From contig RHLJ01000001.1 in the NCBI GenBank assembly GCA_003712055.1, forward strand, positions 558,001 through 622,000: DNA of 64,000 nucleotides, in the 5' to 3' direction. The position numbers were made by a program, and so were the translations under genes. Below the pieces are notes generated by a model. The model had not been told where the DNA came from, searched no databases, and saw only the letters and a program-made list of their open reading frames with translations. Positions within the stretch are counted from its first letter, which is position 1. The number at the start of each line of letters is the position of its first letter. The DNA is from Balneola sp. (lineage in GTDB: Bacteria > Bacteroidota > Rhodothermia > Balneolales > Balneolaceae). Below, piece by piece: positions 53,301 through 63,179 of this stretch.

Positions 53301-55430
53301 ACCATCTCGGGTACATTGAATGCAGTAGCCATAACTGATGATGCAGAAGTAGAATTTGCTGAGTTCAATAATCTCTGGCAGTCTTCTGTGGGTTCGGTAG
53401 CAGATGCCCGAAATTGGGATTTAGCTACAAATTGGAGCTCAGGTTCTGTTCCGGTTTCTGGTGATAAAGTATTAGTTCCCGCGGTACCTGCAGTAGGTAA
53501 CGAACAGCCTGTGGTTAGTACAACAAATACAACAATTGCTCAGCTTTCGGTGGAAGCTAGTGCATCGGTTACCGTTTCTGGTGGAATTGAGCTTATTATA
53601 AATGGAGAGCTTTCCGGAGATGGTGAGGTATTAGGTAGTAATACAGACTCGGTAACAATAGCAGGAAACTTAGCTATTTCAGATATGTCTGTTGGGTTCG
53701 TAAAACTAAATGGAACTATCAATCAGGATGTCACCACACCAAACGACTATGTTAATCTTGAATTGGATAACATTAATGGTGCTGACTTCACCACAGATTT
53801 AAGTGTTTCTGACACCTTGAAGCTTACAAACGGCACCCTATTTCTTCCATCAGGAACCACTTTAATTGCCAATGAAAAGCAATATGGGAATGGTGAACTG
53901 AGAATGCAGCAACGCATGTTTGGAGATATTGGATGGAGGCTCATCTCCTCTCCTATTGATACCACCTTTGGTGAATTCCTGGATGGAGTTTTAACTCAGG
54001 GATATGATGGAGCTTTTTACGACATTAATTCCAGCCCTGGAGATACGCTTCAACCAAATGTCCTTTACTATTTAGAAAGCTATGACAATAGCGGAAACGG
54101 AGCTACCGATAACCAACGCTTCCGGGCACCAACCAGCTCTTCACAGAAAGTAACCCAGGGACAGGGTATGTTTGTATTTCTATTTGGGGATATTGCTGCC
54201 GATTCTCGATATAATGATCCGTTACCGGATACATTGGATGTAAGCGGACAAGAGTTTGATGGTGATGGCACTGAGGTAGACTTTGGTGTAACCTATACCA
54301 CAACCGCCGATTCAGGATGGAATCTAGTTGGTAATCCTTTCCTAGCCACTATTGATTGGGACGATGAGGCTAACTGGACGAAAACAAATATAGAATCGAC
54401 TATTTATATATGGGACCCATCTGCAAACGGAGGAGATGGAGAGTATCTAACCTGGAATGGAACTACAGGTACCCTCCCAAATGGTGGACTTATTCCTCCT
54501 TTTCAGGGTTTCTGGGTTAAAGCAAATAGTGCCAGTCCGGAATTAAAAGTAAATAAATCAGCTAAAACCATTGGAGGTAGTTTCCTCAAGAAAGAGCTTC
54601 CTAAAGGTGCTGCAATCGACACTCTCTCCAAAGGAAATAATATACCTGTTCCTATCCTTGATTTAGCTGTTACTTCAGCTAGCGGGCGCCAAAAAAGAAC
54701 GAACCTTATGTTTTCAGATCAAGGTTTGAGAAGCAAAGATATTCTGGATGCCTATACCCTGTCTCCACTTACGAGCTCTTTCATCGAGTTTCATACATTA
54801 CTCGGAGATGGTTCTCAATTGGCAATCAATAGCCTACCGATTGATTTCAATTCACGGTTATTTATTCCGATGCATATAGCAGCTTTTGAAGATGGTGTTC
54901 CTACTTCGGAGGAACTTACAATTCTATGGGATCAATTAAGAGGTGTACCTGAGGATTGGATTCTTACTCTAATCGATAATGAAACAGGCGAAGAAATTAA
55001 TATGGCAGAAGAGCAATCATATACCTTCTTCCACTCAACAAGAGCGAAAGTAGCTCCTAAAGCAAATCCATCTTCTCCAAACTTTAGCATCAGAGCTAAA
55101 TCAAGTACTCAAAGTACCCGTTTTACTCTTAAAGTGAGTACGGAACTAATCGAAAGAGATGTACCAGAAGAAGTATTCCTGTCTCAAAACTATCCAAACC
55201 CTTTTAACCCTTCTACCACCATTCCATTTGGGCTAAATGAAGACAGTAATGTAGAGTTAGTAGTGTATGATATCCTTGGAAGAAAAATAAAAACCCTTGT
55301 TGATGGACCTAGAATTGCTGGTAGATATGAAATACAATTTAACTCAAGAGAGTTAGCCAGCGGTGTCTATTTTTATAGGCTAATTACCTCTAATAAGGTG
55401 TTGGTCAAGAAATTCACTTTGATAAAATAA
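47361..55430 (+). CDS. Giant secreted multidomain protein (DUF2341, LamG-like, 5 tandem repeats, sorting tail)
   Basis: 2689 residues from TTG 47361; no ATG precedes the signal peptide ('IVLFLFALSFTDIALGQ', about 14-30). Order seen: DUF2341-like domain (33-150), LamG-like lectin fold (~170-345), two ~130-residue repeats (365-630), a LamG-like domain (631-890), three more repeats (892-1290), another LamG-like domain (1291-1555), a domain opening 'TGGDAISADD', two Ig/invasin-like domains (~1695-2000), the 'WQSSVGSVADARNWDLATNWS' module near 2004, and a ~500-residue shared C-terminus with sorting tail 'SQNYPNPFNPSTTIPF'. Repeats carry 'LTDxDxTNLDSAxVxIT' and 'ITYENT', cadherin-like. An adhesin-like role is inferred. 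Has a TAnnnTTTG element at 47322. Confidence 0.85.
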   Translation: MTGVDKIRLPRVGRIVLFLFALSFTDIALGQVSGYSNRLKFQVNASQVADTSDISNFPVLVNVTNNDLRTTGNGGFVENTNGYDIIFTAANGSTILSHQLEEYNAATGEITFWVRFPTLAALVDTEFYIYFGNNSIASDQSSTNVWDSNYKLVMHLNEAAAGGINFTDASGNISSSDISDNATEPTDGQISGGRLFNDPGTGDLITISDNGVSPLDISGNITISVWINISNVDDGPDIISKGSYLDGYAIWVNGSGLLRFQINNSALSATTNAISNGSWNYIVATRASNGDRVIYLNGAEIASDNNAASFEVNDDDLFLSTASFDYEGIMDEFRLSNITRDSAWVATEYNNKNSPGTFITEINAEPIASDIEGTNLTYNSGDSPTIITSAITLTDGNDTNLQSASIQITGNFVDTQDELGFVDQNGISGSYSSVTGILTLTGTSSVANYQTALQSITYENTNPDPTTATRTVSFTVNDGIDDSNTETRDITVVKVNIDPVLANIESSNLVYFASSGERTITSTIEVSDSDNANLDSAVVEFTFGYISSEDTLRFIDQNGITGSWNESTGKLTLSGSATLAVYETALRSITYENESGSPTMSNRTISFRVNDGTDDSNTLSRDIEYPTSIADFTNYKTDVVFHFDAQDADGNGDSGTGQPADGTLASWTDITGNITTTAPGGDEPTLDASYFGERGGIFFDYNSGNAGDHYPLSEPSTAPTINSGTFTEKSFALVFRTTNNIAGLHTIYEQGGSSRGYNLTVKDSAAYAYAYSNAWGDQNKSINLGTVEPNTSYIMIASHGSTGSDATSYWRASLNGGTIQELDGATDMANHGGDPNIGEEDGTRDPTSFSNPGGTTSNFDGFVGEFISWNDSLVTSDFTNIYAYLSEKWFNVAPVLADIEVSNLSYNEGEGTVNITSALTITDTDNTTLDSAKVSITSGFESSEDVLDYVTALGISGTYDSGSGVLTLTGTTTVSDYQTALRNVTYENTETTTPSTTTRQISFIVYDWDDSSAEVTREIDIAPNNDLPTLANLEAGVLAFTENDGPTSITDLITVSDTDDTNLEGATVAFTNNYFLGEDELAYSNALGITGSFDAMSGVLTLTGSATLANYQTALRNVTYENVSSDPVTGLNRTIEVRVFDGIDSSATGTTRDISVASSNTAPTLASIESSSIFYQVGDSSIISETITLTDPDDTDIDSVTFQITANYNSAEDTLTFQPLFGITPSWTDDTGALTLRGPASKADFQSAIRTVLYQNTTTTPSDIQRTVSITANDGELDSNIPTRNISFSIPKSVNNLLLWLKGDEGTFTTTAGSTQSSEGTDVGRWEDQSDNGRDFTATNSGNEPTFRESISALNDQNAIEFPGSTGFRLEDTDAGNYLNGLNELTIFFVIQSYLVNTDRGFWTTYEPNAFATDSVFSIRYDSEGDNGLADDVITTGMRDLDVAFVQESFEDAQTTTGQIVMLKWTSEENYELYIDGVLSNPSFFQNVPTGALANVTTAIIGQGTQDLADSWNGLIAEVILYGEDISIEDQESVEDYLSIKYGIDIRSLTAATGGDAISADDASIAPSPAYTTLTGPRVQESFEGEFTNGGTFVFTAPTGFEWNASGSPSASVLPAFGGSTELAISAPIVTSTEITFTISAESASNPGEITFSNFEVRPTTGTLPNTGNITNTGTTGLGGSTSYGTLTMVAGTQIEMEFAEQPSASNVSSAISPAVRVQLIDQFGNSVEESRVNIDIARNIVSGSGDLGGTTTEQTNVFGIAEFDDINIDAVGTYTLTASSTGLTDTTSNQFDVVVLGQLTQFIVERVPSGNISDKLAGQNFNITVVAVDGIQDTVDTFTGTVSLSSDCTMGTGQGTTDSFVGGVLSSATVSISSLGTCSITATNTSGSESGTSNTFDVTPGAPSEATTTISASPTVILNDGFSTSTITIQTKDSEGNDITSGGETILLSATDGVLTSVTDNSDGTYTATLTSSVVAGIATISGTLNAVAITDDAEVEFAEFNNLWQSSVGSVADARNWDLATNWSSGSVPVSGDKVLVPAVPAVGNEQPVVSTTNTTIAQLSVEASASVTVSGGIELIINGELSGDGEVLGSNTDSVTIAGNLAISDMSVGFVKLNGTINQDVTTPNDYVNLELDNINGADFTTDLSVSDTLKLTNGTLFLPSGTTLIANEKQYGNGELRMQQRMFGDIGWRLISSPIDTTFGEFLDGVLTQGYDGAFYDINSSPGDTLQPNVLYYLESYDNSGNGATDNQRFRAPTSSSQKVTQGQGMFVFLFGDIAADSRYNDPLPDTLDVSGQEFDGDGTEVDFGVTYTTTADSGWNLVGNPFLATIDWDDEANWTKTNIESTIYIWDPSANGGDGEYLTWNGTTGTLPNGGLIPPFQGFWVKANSASPELKVNKSAKTIGGSFLKKELPKGAAIDTLSKGNNIPVPILDLAVTSASGRQKRTNLMFSDQGLRSKDILDAYTLSPLTSSFIEFHTLLGDGSQLAINSLPIDFNSRLFIPMHIAAFEDGVPTSEELTILWDQLRGVPEDWILTLIDNETGEEINMAEEQSYTFFHSTRAKVAPKANPSSPNFSIRAKSSTQSTRFTLKVSTELIERDVPEEVFLSQNYPNPFNPSTTIPFGLNEDSNVELVVYDILGRKIKTLVDGPRIAGRYEIQFNSRELASGVYFYRLITSNKVLVKKFTLIK

Positions 55431-55545
55431 CTTAATCTTTTCTACCCGATATTAGAATGGATTAATTGGCTATATAATATTAGTCTCTTAGGCTATATTA
55501 TCTAAGCTCATTGGCTCATTAAACTCGTGGTAGACAAATGAATAC

Positions 55546-58500
55546 ATGTGTATTCCGAGAAGTTCACATATCGGTTTTATCCTATTATTTTTATTTGGAT
55601 TAAGTGAAATTGCACAAGCACAGTTAGGTTCTTTCGCTAATCGAAAAAAGTATATTGTTGAAAGTGATAGCGTAAGCGGGTCTTCAGACCTCGTTGATTT
55701 TCCAGTCTTAATTAGTATTACAGATCCCGAATTCGCCTATAATGCTACGCCAGGTACCGGGACAGATAATATTAATGGTTTTGATATCGCTTTTACCGCA
55801 GACGATGGTACAACAGAACTGGATTTTGAACTAGAGTCTTATAATTCAGGTACCGGAGAAATTATATTCTGGGTAAGGTTCCCCACTCTAAGCCCTGCTA
55901 CAGATACCCAATTCTTTATCTATTATGGAGATGCCACTATAACTACCGATCAAAGCTCGACCTCTACCTGGGATTCAAACTACCAGTTAGTTATGCATAT
56001 GGATGATGTAACTGATGCAACTTCCAATTCAAATGATGGAACTAATAATGGTACTGTATCAGCTACAGGTTTTATAGGGAATGGCAGGGATTTCGAATAC
56101 CAGGATAGTGACTTTATAACTGTAGCTGATGATCCTTCACTGGATATTACCGGGGAAATCACCATTTCATTCTGGTATAACCCTGAGTCAACAGTAAATG
56201 GTGATGGAGGAGCTCCCGATTTAGTTACAAAAGGGACAAACGCCTCTTATGAAGCAGCTTTTAGAGGTGGGCCACGGATGCAGTTTAGAAAAAATGGTGG
56301 AAATAATCTTAATGCTGCCGCCGCTTTTAACGTGACTGCCTCAACCTGGTATTATTTTAACTATGTACAAACTTCAACTGGACGAATTATTTATCAGGAT
56401 GGCACCTCAATTAGAACTGATGCAAATATCACTGCTTTTGCTACTAATAATGATGATCTGCAAATTTCAAGGAGCGGAGATGCAGCAGATGGTATTATGG
56501 ATGAAGTTCGAATATCTGATATAGCCCGTTCTGCTGATTGGATTGCCACTGAATACAACAACCAACTTAGTCCGGGTGCATTTATTGAAGAACTTGATGA
56601 TATACCAGGTTTAAGTAATATCGAAACCGACACGCAGTTTTATACTGCAGGAGGTTCCGATGTGTTTATTACCAACACGCTTCTCATCGGAGATCACCCG
56701 ACTGTATCTACTTTTGACAGTGCCATAGTTCAAATAACAGCGAACCTGGACGGAGTTGATGACAATCTTAATTTCACGGATGGTGTGATAACAGGCACTT
56801 ATACTCCTTCAACAGGTAAGCTATTACTTACTGGAACTGCAGATACAACCGATTATAAATCCGCAATACGAAGCATCACATATAGCAATGATAATCTGGT
56901 TTCTCCCGGTCAACTAACCAGAACTATTTCTATTACCGCTTATGATGGAAACAGCCCTACAAATACTGCTACAAGGGATCTTGATGTCATTATTACTCTT
57001 TCTGATTTAACTACAGATATTTCCGACAATGTTTTTCACTTAGATGCCCAGGATGTAGATGGCGATGGAATAGCCAATACTGCGGATGGAGCTACTATTT
57101 CTACCTGGACGGATTTAAATACAACTAACAATTTTGATTTCGATGCTGGTACTGCTCCTGTATTTGATACCGATGGTTTTGGAGAACGTGGCTCGGTAAT
57201 GTATGATGGAGGCACTTCGACCTTACTCACAAGAGCAAGTGATGTATTAATCAACAATAGTATTTTCAGTCAAAAATCATTTGCCCTGGTTTTTAGGACT
57301 GGAAGTGATATCACTGGCTTCCAGGTAATCTTTGAACAGAGCAACGGTACACAAGGATATAATTTTACTTTAGAAGATGGGGTACTTTATGCCCAAGCTT
57401 ATAGCCGTAACGATGATAATTGGGGAAGTACTAACCCTATTCGTCATAAATCGATAAATCTAGGCGCTGTTCAAACCAATTCATCTTATACCCTTTTAGC
57501 ATATCATGACTCAAATCTCTGGACAGCCCAAGTAAATGAAAGCGCATTTAGTTCTTTTACCGATGCTGGCCCTATGCCTGCCAACGGGAGTCCTTTAGGA
57601 CTAGGAGGAAATAGTGACAATACAAAAAACCCGGTTACCCTTTCTAATGAAAATGGGTTCTTTACCGGACAAATCGGGGAAATTGCCTCATGGAATACAG
57701 TACTAAGTGGAGGACAAATAGCTAGTCTTAATACTTATTTCAATGATCGTTGGGGTAATACCGCACCTATTTTGGGAGCCATTGAAGGTACCAATATTGA
57801 TTTCACAGAAGGTGATCCTGACACTGTAATTACAAGCACAATTGCGGTAACTGATGGTGATCCACATGAAAATATGGACAGTGCGAAAGTCTCTGTTACC
57901 GCAAATTTTGTTACGGGTACAGATTCTTTAATCTTTGTGGATACTGGAAATATAACAGGATCATATGACGGAGTCTCTGGGGTACTCACCTTAAGCGGAA
58001 GTGATACCAAAGCTAACTACCAAACTGCGCTTCGCTCAGTTTTTTATAGAAACTCTTCCACAAACCCTACGGTAAGTACCCGAACTATTGAATTCGAAAT
58101 CTATGATTGGGATGATGTAAGTAATACTCAAAGCAGAAATATTAATGTAATTGATATTGCTTCTACCCCAATTCTTGCAGACATCGAAGCTGATGCTCTC
58201 TCCTACAATGAAGGAGATGGAGCAGTTGCGATTACAAGTGCCATCGCCCTTTCTGATTTTGATGATACAGATATGGAAAGCGCTACTATTTCCATTACTG
58301 CAAATTATACCCTTGGAGAAGACTTCCTGGATTTCACCGATACAGGAAATATTACCGGAAGCTTCGCGTCAGGGACAGGAATACTCACCCTTTCGGGTAC
58401 AGACACGAAAGCCAATTACCAGGCTGCATTGCAAGCAGTGACTTATGAAAACACCAGTTCCGATCCGGTTGAACTTACTCGTACCATCTCCTTTGTGGTT

Positions 58501-61500
58501 AATGATGGAGATAATGATAGTAATACAGAGACCAGAGACATCACAGTAGTAGCAGCTAATTCAGCTCCTATCCTTTCTTCGATTGAGTCTGATAACCTGT
58601 CTTATCCTAGCGAAGCTGTTCAAATCACAAATACAATTGTTGTTTCTGACCCTGATGACACCTTCCTGGATAGTGCAATTGTAGTAATATCCGAGAACCT
58701 TAAACCTGCTGAAGATTCGCTCATTTATTCGACCATCTTCGGAATAACAGGTACTTATGATACTGGCACAGGAAGACTCAAACTTATTGGTAACAACCTT
58801 CTTAGTGATTATGAATCTGCATTACGATCTGTTCATTATAAAAACTTCGCCACTATTCCTTCCGGTACTCAACGTGTAGTAAGTTTTATTGTGAGCGATG
58901 GTTCTTTAAAAAGTGATTCTCTAAAAAGGACCATTGATGTAAGCCCAGTTGAAAGTATTCCAAATCTTGAGGTATGGCTGCGTGCGGATGCTGGAATTTC
59001 CGAAGGGGACGGAGTAGCAGTCACTACGTGGGCAGATCAAAGCGGCAATGGAAATGATTACGTTGGAACAGCAGGTACTGGTACTGCTCCTACTTATATA
59101 GCAAGCTCTTCCGGACTAAATAGTCAACCTTCTGTTCAATTTGCAGGAAACGGGGATCATTTTCTGGACTCAGATGGGGACGTGAATTATATAGATAACG
59201 CCTCCGAATTTAGCCTTTTCATTGTCTATCAATCAGATGTTACGAATACCGATAGAGGACTATTTATTGCAGAAACACCAGCCAATGATGATAAGACTCT
59301 GACTATACGCTATGATGCATCTGGTGCAAATGGAAATGGTGCTTTTAGCAATATTGTCAAAACGGGAATACTTGCAAACGGTGCTGATAATCAATTAGAA
59401 AGTTTCTCTGACATACAAACCACAGATGCTCAAATTATAAGCTTGCAGTGGGAAAGCGGTATTACATATGATCTATATGTTGACGGAATTCTTAATAATC
59501 CAAGTTCTGCAGCCGACCCCCCTCCATCCGGAACAATCACTGCAGCAACTACTGCAATTTTAGGAAAAGGCGGTAAAGACGACCCACAGAACTCAGATCT
59601 CAGTTGGGATGGAGAAATTGCAGAATTTATTTATTACAGCAGAAGCATCACTCAAACTGAGAGAGAAAGTATAGAAGATTATCTGGCGGATAAATATGAC
59701 CAGGCTATTCGAAAAATAACCCCTGCAACCGGGGGTGAAACTATATCGGCGGATGATGCAAATACAACCTATACTGCTTTATCTGGACCATTTGTCCAGG
59801 AAGGGTTTATTGGAGAATTCACAGCTAGCGGAACCTTTATTTTAAACACACCCTCTGGCTATGAATGGAATACAAGCGCAACTATAGGGGTAACCGAATC
59901 TCCAGCTTTTGGTGGTTCTACAGAGTTAATGGCTTCTTATAACGCCGGTAGCAGTTCAAGCACTACCCTTCAATTCGATATTGACGCTGCATCAACCACT
60001 AACCCCGGACAGCTTGAATTTACAGGATTGGAGATTCGACCTACTTCAGGAACCATTCCCAATACTGGAAATATCACCAACACGGGTACAACCGGGCAAG
60101 GAGGAACCACCAATTATGGTACCATTACCATGGTTGCCGGAGCTAATGATAGCCTCATCTTTGTACAACAGCCTACAGCTACAAATGTAGACAGTATCAT
60201 CACCCCTGCCGTACGTGTTCAATTAGTAGATCAATATGGGAATAGCATAGAGCAGTCCGGAGTTGATATTTCTCTGGCTCTTGCTTCAGGTAGTACCGGA
60301 AATCTCTCTCAAACAACCCCTATACAAACTAATGCTCTTGGTATTGCTGAATTCGATACCCTATCTGTAGATGACATCGGTACAAAAGAATTAGTTGCTA
60401 CTAGTTCAGGATTAAGCCCGGATACCAGCTCTACCTTTGAAATTGTTAACGCTGGTACCTTAACAGGCTTTACAGTAGAGCGTGTTCCATCAGGAAGTAT
60501 TAGCTCTAAAACAGCCGGTCAAACTTTTAACATAATTATTACAGCGGTAGATGGTACATCGACTACAATTACTACTTTCAATGGTACTGTAGTCATTTCT
60601 TCCAGCTGTACAATGGGTACTGGCCAGGGAACAACAGGAAGTTTTACCAATGGTGTACTGGAGTCTACCACTGTTAGCCTTACTAGTGTCGGGACATGTG
60701 ATATCACTGCTACAAACTCTTCCGGTTCCGAAACAGGGACAAGTAATACATTCACTGTAAGTGCTGGTGCAGCTTCTGAAGTAACTTCAACGATAACAGC
60801 ATCCCCTACTGTAATACTCAATGATGGAATTACTACTTCTACTATCACCGTAGCTTTGAAAGATGTTTATGGTAATGATCTAACAACAGGAGGTGATGTT
60901 GTTGCCCTGTCAATCACTCCTACTGCGCTAGGATCACTTGGCTCTGTTACTGATGTTGGAGATGGTACATATACTGCAACCTTAACTTCATCTACTACCG
61001 AAGGCACTGATAATATTACTGGTACTGTAAATGCAGCTACGATTACAGACGACGCCGATGTAGAGTACGCATTATTTAGTCATATTTGGGATAGTCAGTT
61101 AGGTTCGGCTAGTGATGCTTCTAATTGGGAAGATGTAGCGAACTGGAATGTAGGTACCCAACCAGGTGCTTCTTCAGTTGTATTCATACCTGCCAGCCCG
61201 GATGTAGGAAATGAGCAGCCAGTAATTGATGAAGCAGGTTCTACTGTGGCTTCTGTAACCATGGAAACCGGAGCTTCTTTAACTATTTCCGGAGGTATCA
61301 ATTTTACAATCACAGGAGATCTTTCAGGAGGAAGCATTTTAGGGACTAATGCCGATAGCCTGACTGTTGGTGGAGATGTACTAAATGTTACAACAATTAA
61401 TGTTGGTACGGTTATCCTTAATGGCTCTGTTGCTCAAAGTATTACTGACCCGCATAGCTATACAAATCTAGTGATTGACAATGCATCCGGGGTTTCTGTA

Positions 61501-63090
61501 GAGGAAAACCTGGTTATTTCAGATTCGCTAAAACTGGAAAGTGGTGAATTATTCCTCCCAAGCGGGACTAACCTGATAGCAGAAGGTATTTCGTATGGAT
61601 CAGGATCTCTCAGATTTCAGCGTACTATTACCGGAGATATTGGATGGCGTATGTTATCATCTCCTGTTTCTTCTACCTTCGGAGATTTGCTGGATGGAGT
61701 ATTGACTCAAGGGTACTCAGGAGCGTTTTATGATATCAGTTCCAGTCCAGGAGATACTGTGCAGTCTAATGTTATTTACTACGTGGAAAGCTATGATGAT
61801 AGTGGAAATGGAGCTACCGACAATCAACGCTTCCGTGCACCAACTAGTTCTGCTGAATCACTAACTGCAGGACAAGGCATATTTGTCTTCTTCTTTGGAG
61901 ATGTGGCGGCAGATTCCAGGTATAACGACCCTCTGCCTGATACTATGGATGTTTCAGGGCAGGAATTTGGATTATCAGGGGAGGTCGACTTCGGAATTAC
62001 CTATACCACCACTGCTGATTCTGGATGGAACCTGGTTGGTAATCCATTCGGAGCAACCATCGACTGGGATGATTCTCCAAATTGGACCAAAACCAATGTG
62101 GATGGTACCATTTATGTATGGGATCCAGCAGCAAACGGTGGGGATGGTGAATACTTAACCTGGAATGGAAGCACTGGAACCTTAGGAAGTGGATTAATTG
62201 CACCTTTCCAGGGATTTTGGGTGAAAGCTAATGATGCTTCACCAGATTTAAGGGTTACAACCGATGCTAAAACTACAGGTGGCTCTTTTCTTAGAAAGGA
62301 AATCAAATCGCCTGAAGAAAACCCAATGTTTGAACTCGAACTAAACATCGATGGCCTTCAAAAGAAAACAAGTCTATTATTCACGGATGAAGGCCGCATG
62401 GGTAAAGATCTGCTTGATGGATTCACCCTCTTGCCTTTAACTGATAATCGATTAGACCTTCACACTCTCTTAGACGATGGTGCTTCTTTGGCAATCAATC
62501 ACCTTCCTACTTTAAGGGATAATCGAATTGTTATTCCATTAGTAATTCGAGGCTATATAGATGGAGAACCTATTTCCGGTGAGTATTTACTTCGATTTAT
62601 TAATGCAGACAACCTCCCAGATGACTGGCTTGTGTTACTTATCGATAAAGAAACAGGAAATGAGGTAAATCTTGTTACTAATGAAGAGCAAAGAATATTC
62701 CATACAACCAGAGGAAAGGCAAAAGTTGGTAACCCATTAAGTAGTCCCGATTTGGTGTTCCTGGAGTCATTAGCTACTCGATACACCTTAATGATTACAA
62801 CAGAAGAGATAGAAGCGAATATCCCAAGAAGTATTTTCCTGGATCAAAACTACCCAAATCCATTTAATCCATCTACTACCATTCCATTTGGACTAAATGA
62901 GACTTCCAATGTTGAGCTCACCATCTATGATATTTTAGGAAGAAAAGTTCAAACATTAATTAATGGCGAGAGAAGTGCCGGACGTTATGAAGTAACCTTC
63001 AATTCAAGAGATCTTTCCAGTGGCGTCTATTTCTACCGACTCGTAACTGATGAACGAACACTTACAAAACGCTTTACTCTTATTAAGTAA
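55546..63090 (+). CDS. Giant secreted multidomain protein, paralogue (4 tandem repeats, sorting tail)
   Basis: 2514 residues from ATG 55546; another ATG at 55538 is out of frame. Signal peptide 'IGFILLFLFGLSEIAQAQ' (about 9-26). Same architecture as the gene at 47361: DUF2341-like (28-140), LamG-like (~150-340), repeat 1 (353-485), LamG-like (~485-735), repeats 2-4 (739-1135), LamG-like (~1140-1395), 'TGGETISADDA' domain, two Ig/invasin-like domains, 'WDSQLGSASDASNWEDVANWN' module near 1847, shared C-terminus and tail 'DQNYPNPFNPSTTIPF'. It has one repeat fewer than its neighbour. Clearly a tandem duplicate. Confidence 0.85.
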   Translation: MCIPRSSHIGFILLFLFGLSEIAQAQLGSFANRKKYIVESDSVSGSSDLVDFPVLISITDPEFAYNATPGTGTDNINGFDIAFTADDGTTELDFELESYNSGTGEIIFWVRFPTLSPATDTQFFIYYGDATITTDQSSTSTWDSNYQLVMHMDDVTDATSNSNDGTNNGTVSATGFIGNGRDFEYQDSDFITVADDPSLDITGEITISFWYNPESTVNGDGGAPDLVTKGTNASYEAAFRGGPRMQFRKNGGNNLNAAAAFNVTASTWYYFNYVQTSTGRIIYQDGTSIRTDANITAFATNNDDLQISRSGDAADGIMDEVRISDIARSADWIATEYNNQLSPGAFIEELDDIPGLSNIETDTQFYTAGGSDVFITNTLLIGDHPTVSTFDSAIVQITANLDGVDDNLNFTDGVITGTYTPSTGKLLLTGTADTTDYKSAIRSITYSNDNLVSPGQLTRTISITAYDGNSPTNTATRDLDVIITLSDLTTDISDNVFHLDAQDVDGDGIANTADGATISTWTDLNTTNNFDFDAGTAPVFDTDGFGERGSVMYDGGTSTLLTRASDVLINNSIFSQKSFALVFRTGSDITGFQVIFEQSNGTQGYNFTLEDGVLYAQAYSRNDDNWGSTNPIRHKSINLGAVQTNSSYTLLAYHDSNLWTAQVNESAFSSFTDAGPMPANGSPLGLGGNSDNTKNPVTLSNENGFFTGQIGEIASWNTVLSGGQIASLNTYFNDRWGNTAPILGAIEGTNIDFTEGDPDTVITSTIAVTDGDPHENMDSAKVSVTANFVTGTDSLIFVDTGNITGSYDGVSGVLTLSGSDTKANYQTALRSVFYRNSSTNPTVSTRTIEFEIYDWDDVSNTQSRNINVIDIASTPILADIEADALSYNEGDGAVAITSAIALSDFDDTDMESATISITANYTLGEDFLDFTDTGNITGSFASGTGILTLSGTDTKANYQAALQAVTYENTSSDPVELTRTISFVVNDGDNDSNTETRDITVVAANSAPILSSIESDNLSYPSEAVQITNTIVVSDPDDTFLDSAIVVISENLKPAEDSLIYSTIFGITGTYDTGTGRLKLIGNNLLSDYESALRSVHYKNFATIPSGTQRVVSFIVSDGSLKSDSLKRTIDVSPVESIPNLEVWLRADAGISEGDGVAVTTWADQSGNGNDYVGTAGTGTAPTYIASSSGLNSQPSVQFAGNGDHFLDSDGDVNYIDNASEFSLFIVYQSDVTNTDRGLFIAETPANDDKTLTIRYDASGANGNGAFSNIVKTGILANGADNQLESFSDIQTTDAQIISLQWESGITYDLYVDGILNNPSSAADPPPSGTITAATTAILGKGGKDDPQNSDLSWDGEIAEFIYYSRSITQTERESIEDYLADKYDQAIRKITPATGGETISADDANTTYTALSGPFVQEGFIGEFTASGTFILNTPSGYEWNTSATIGVTESPAFGGSTELMASYNAGSSSSTTLQFDIDAASTTNPGQLEFTGLEIRPTSGTIPNTGNITNTGTTGQGGTTNYGTITMVAGANDSLIFVQQPTATNVDSIITPAVRVQLVDQYGNSIEQSGVDISLALASGSTGNLSQTTPIQTNALGIAEFDTLSVDDIGTKELVATSSGLSPDTSSTFEIVNAGTLTGFTVERVPSGSISSKTAGQTFNIIITAVDGTSTTITTFNGTVVISSSCTMGTGQGTTGSFTNGVLESTTVSLTSVGTCDITATNSSGSETGTSNTFTVSAGAASEVTSTITASPTVILNDGITTSTITVALKDVYGNDLTTGGDVVALSITPTALGSLGSVTDVGDGTYTATLTSSTTEGTDNITGTVNAATITDDADVEYALFSHIWDSQLGSASDASNWEDVANWNVGTQPGASSVVFIPASPDVGNEQPVIDEAGSTVASVTMETGASLTISGGINFTITGDLSGGSILGTNADSLTVGGDVLNVTTINVGTVILNGSVAQSITDPHSYTNLVIDNASGVSVEENLVISDSLKLESGELFLPSGTNLIAEGISYGSGSLRFQRTITGDIGWRMLSSPVSSTFGDLLDGVLTQGYSGAFYDISSSPGDTVQSNVIYYVESYDDSGNGATDNQRFRAPTSSAESLTAGQGIFVFFFGDVAADSRYNDPLPDTMDVSGQEFGLSGEVDFGITYTTTADSGWNLVGNPFGATIDWDDSPNWTKTNVDGTIYVWDPAANGGDGEYLTWNGSTGTLGSGLIAPFQGFWVKANDASPDLRVTTDAKTTGGSFLRKEIKSPEENPMFELELNIDGLQKKTSLLFTDEGRMGKDLLDGFTLLPLTDNRLDLHTLLDDGASLAINHLPTLRDNRIVIPLVIRGYIDGEPISGEYLLRFINADNLPDDWLVLLIDKETGNEVNLVTNEEQRIFHTTRGKAKVGNPLSSPDLVFLESLATRYTLMITTEEIEANIPRSIFLDQNYPNPFNPSTTIPFGLNETSNVELTIYDILGRKVQTLINGERSAGRYEVTFNSRDLSSGVYFYRLVTDERTLTKRFTLIK

Positions 63091-63179
63091 ATAATTACTA
63101 CAGTTTTGACCACCCAGTAGCAAGAAAAAATGTAATACTTTTCTGGGTTTTACCTCTTATTGTAAAAGTGGAGGTTATA

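Noticed and set aside
61883-62203. Several frames on both strands inside the third giant gene
   Set aside because: Composition reflects the repetitive Ser/Thr/Gly coding frame read out of phase; no homology marks.
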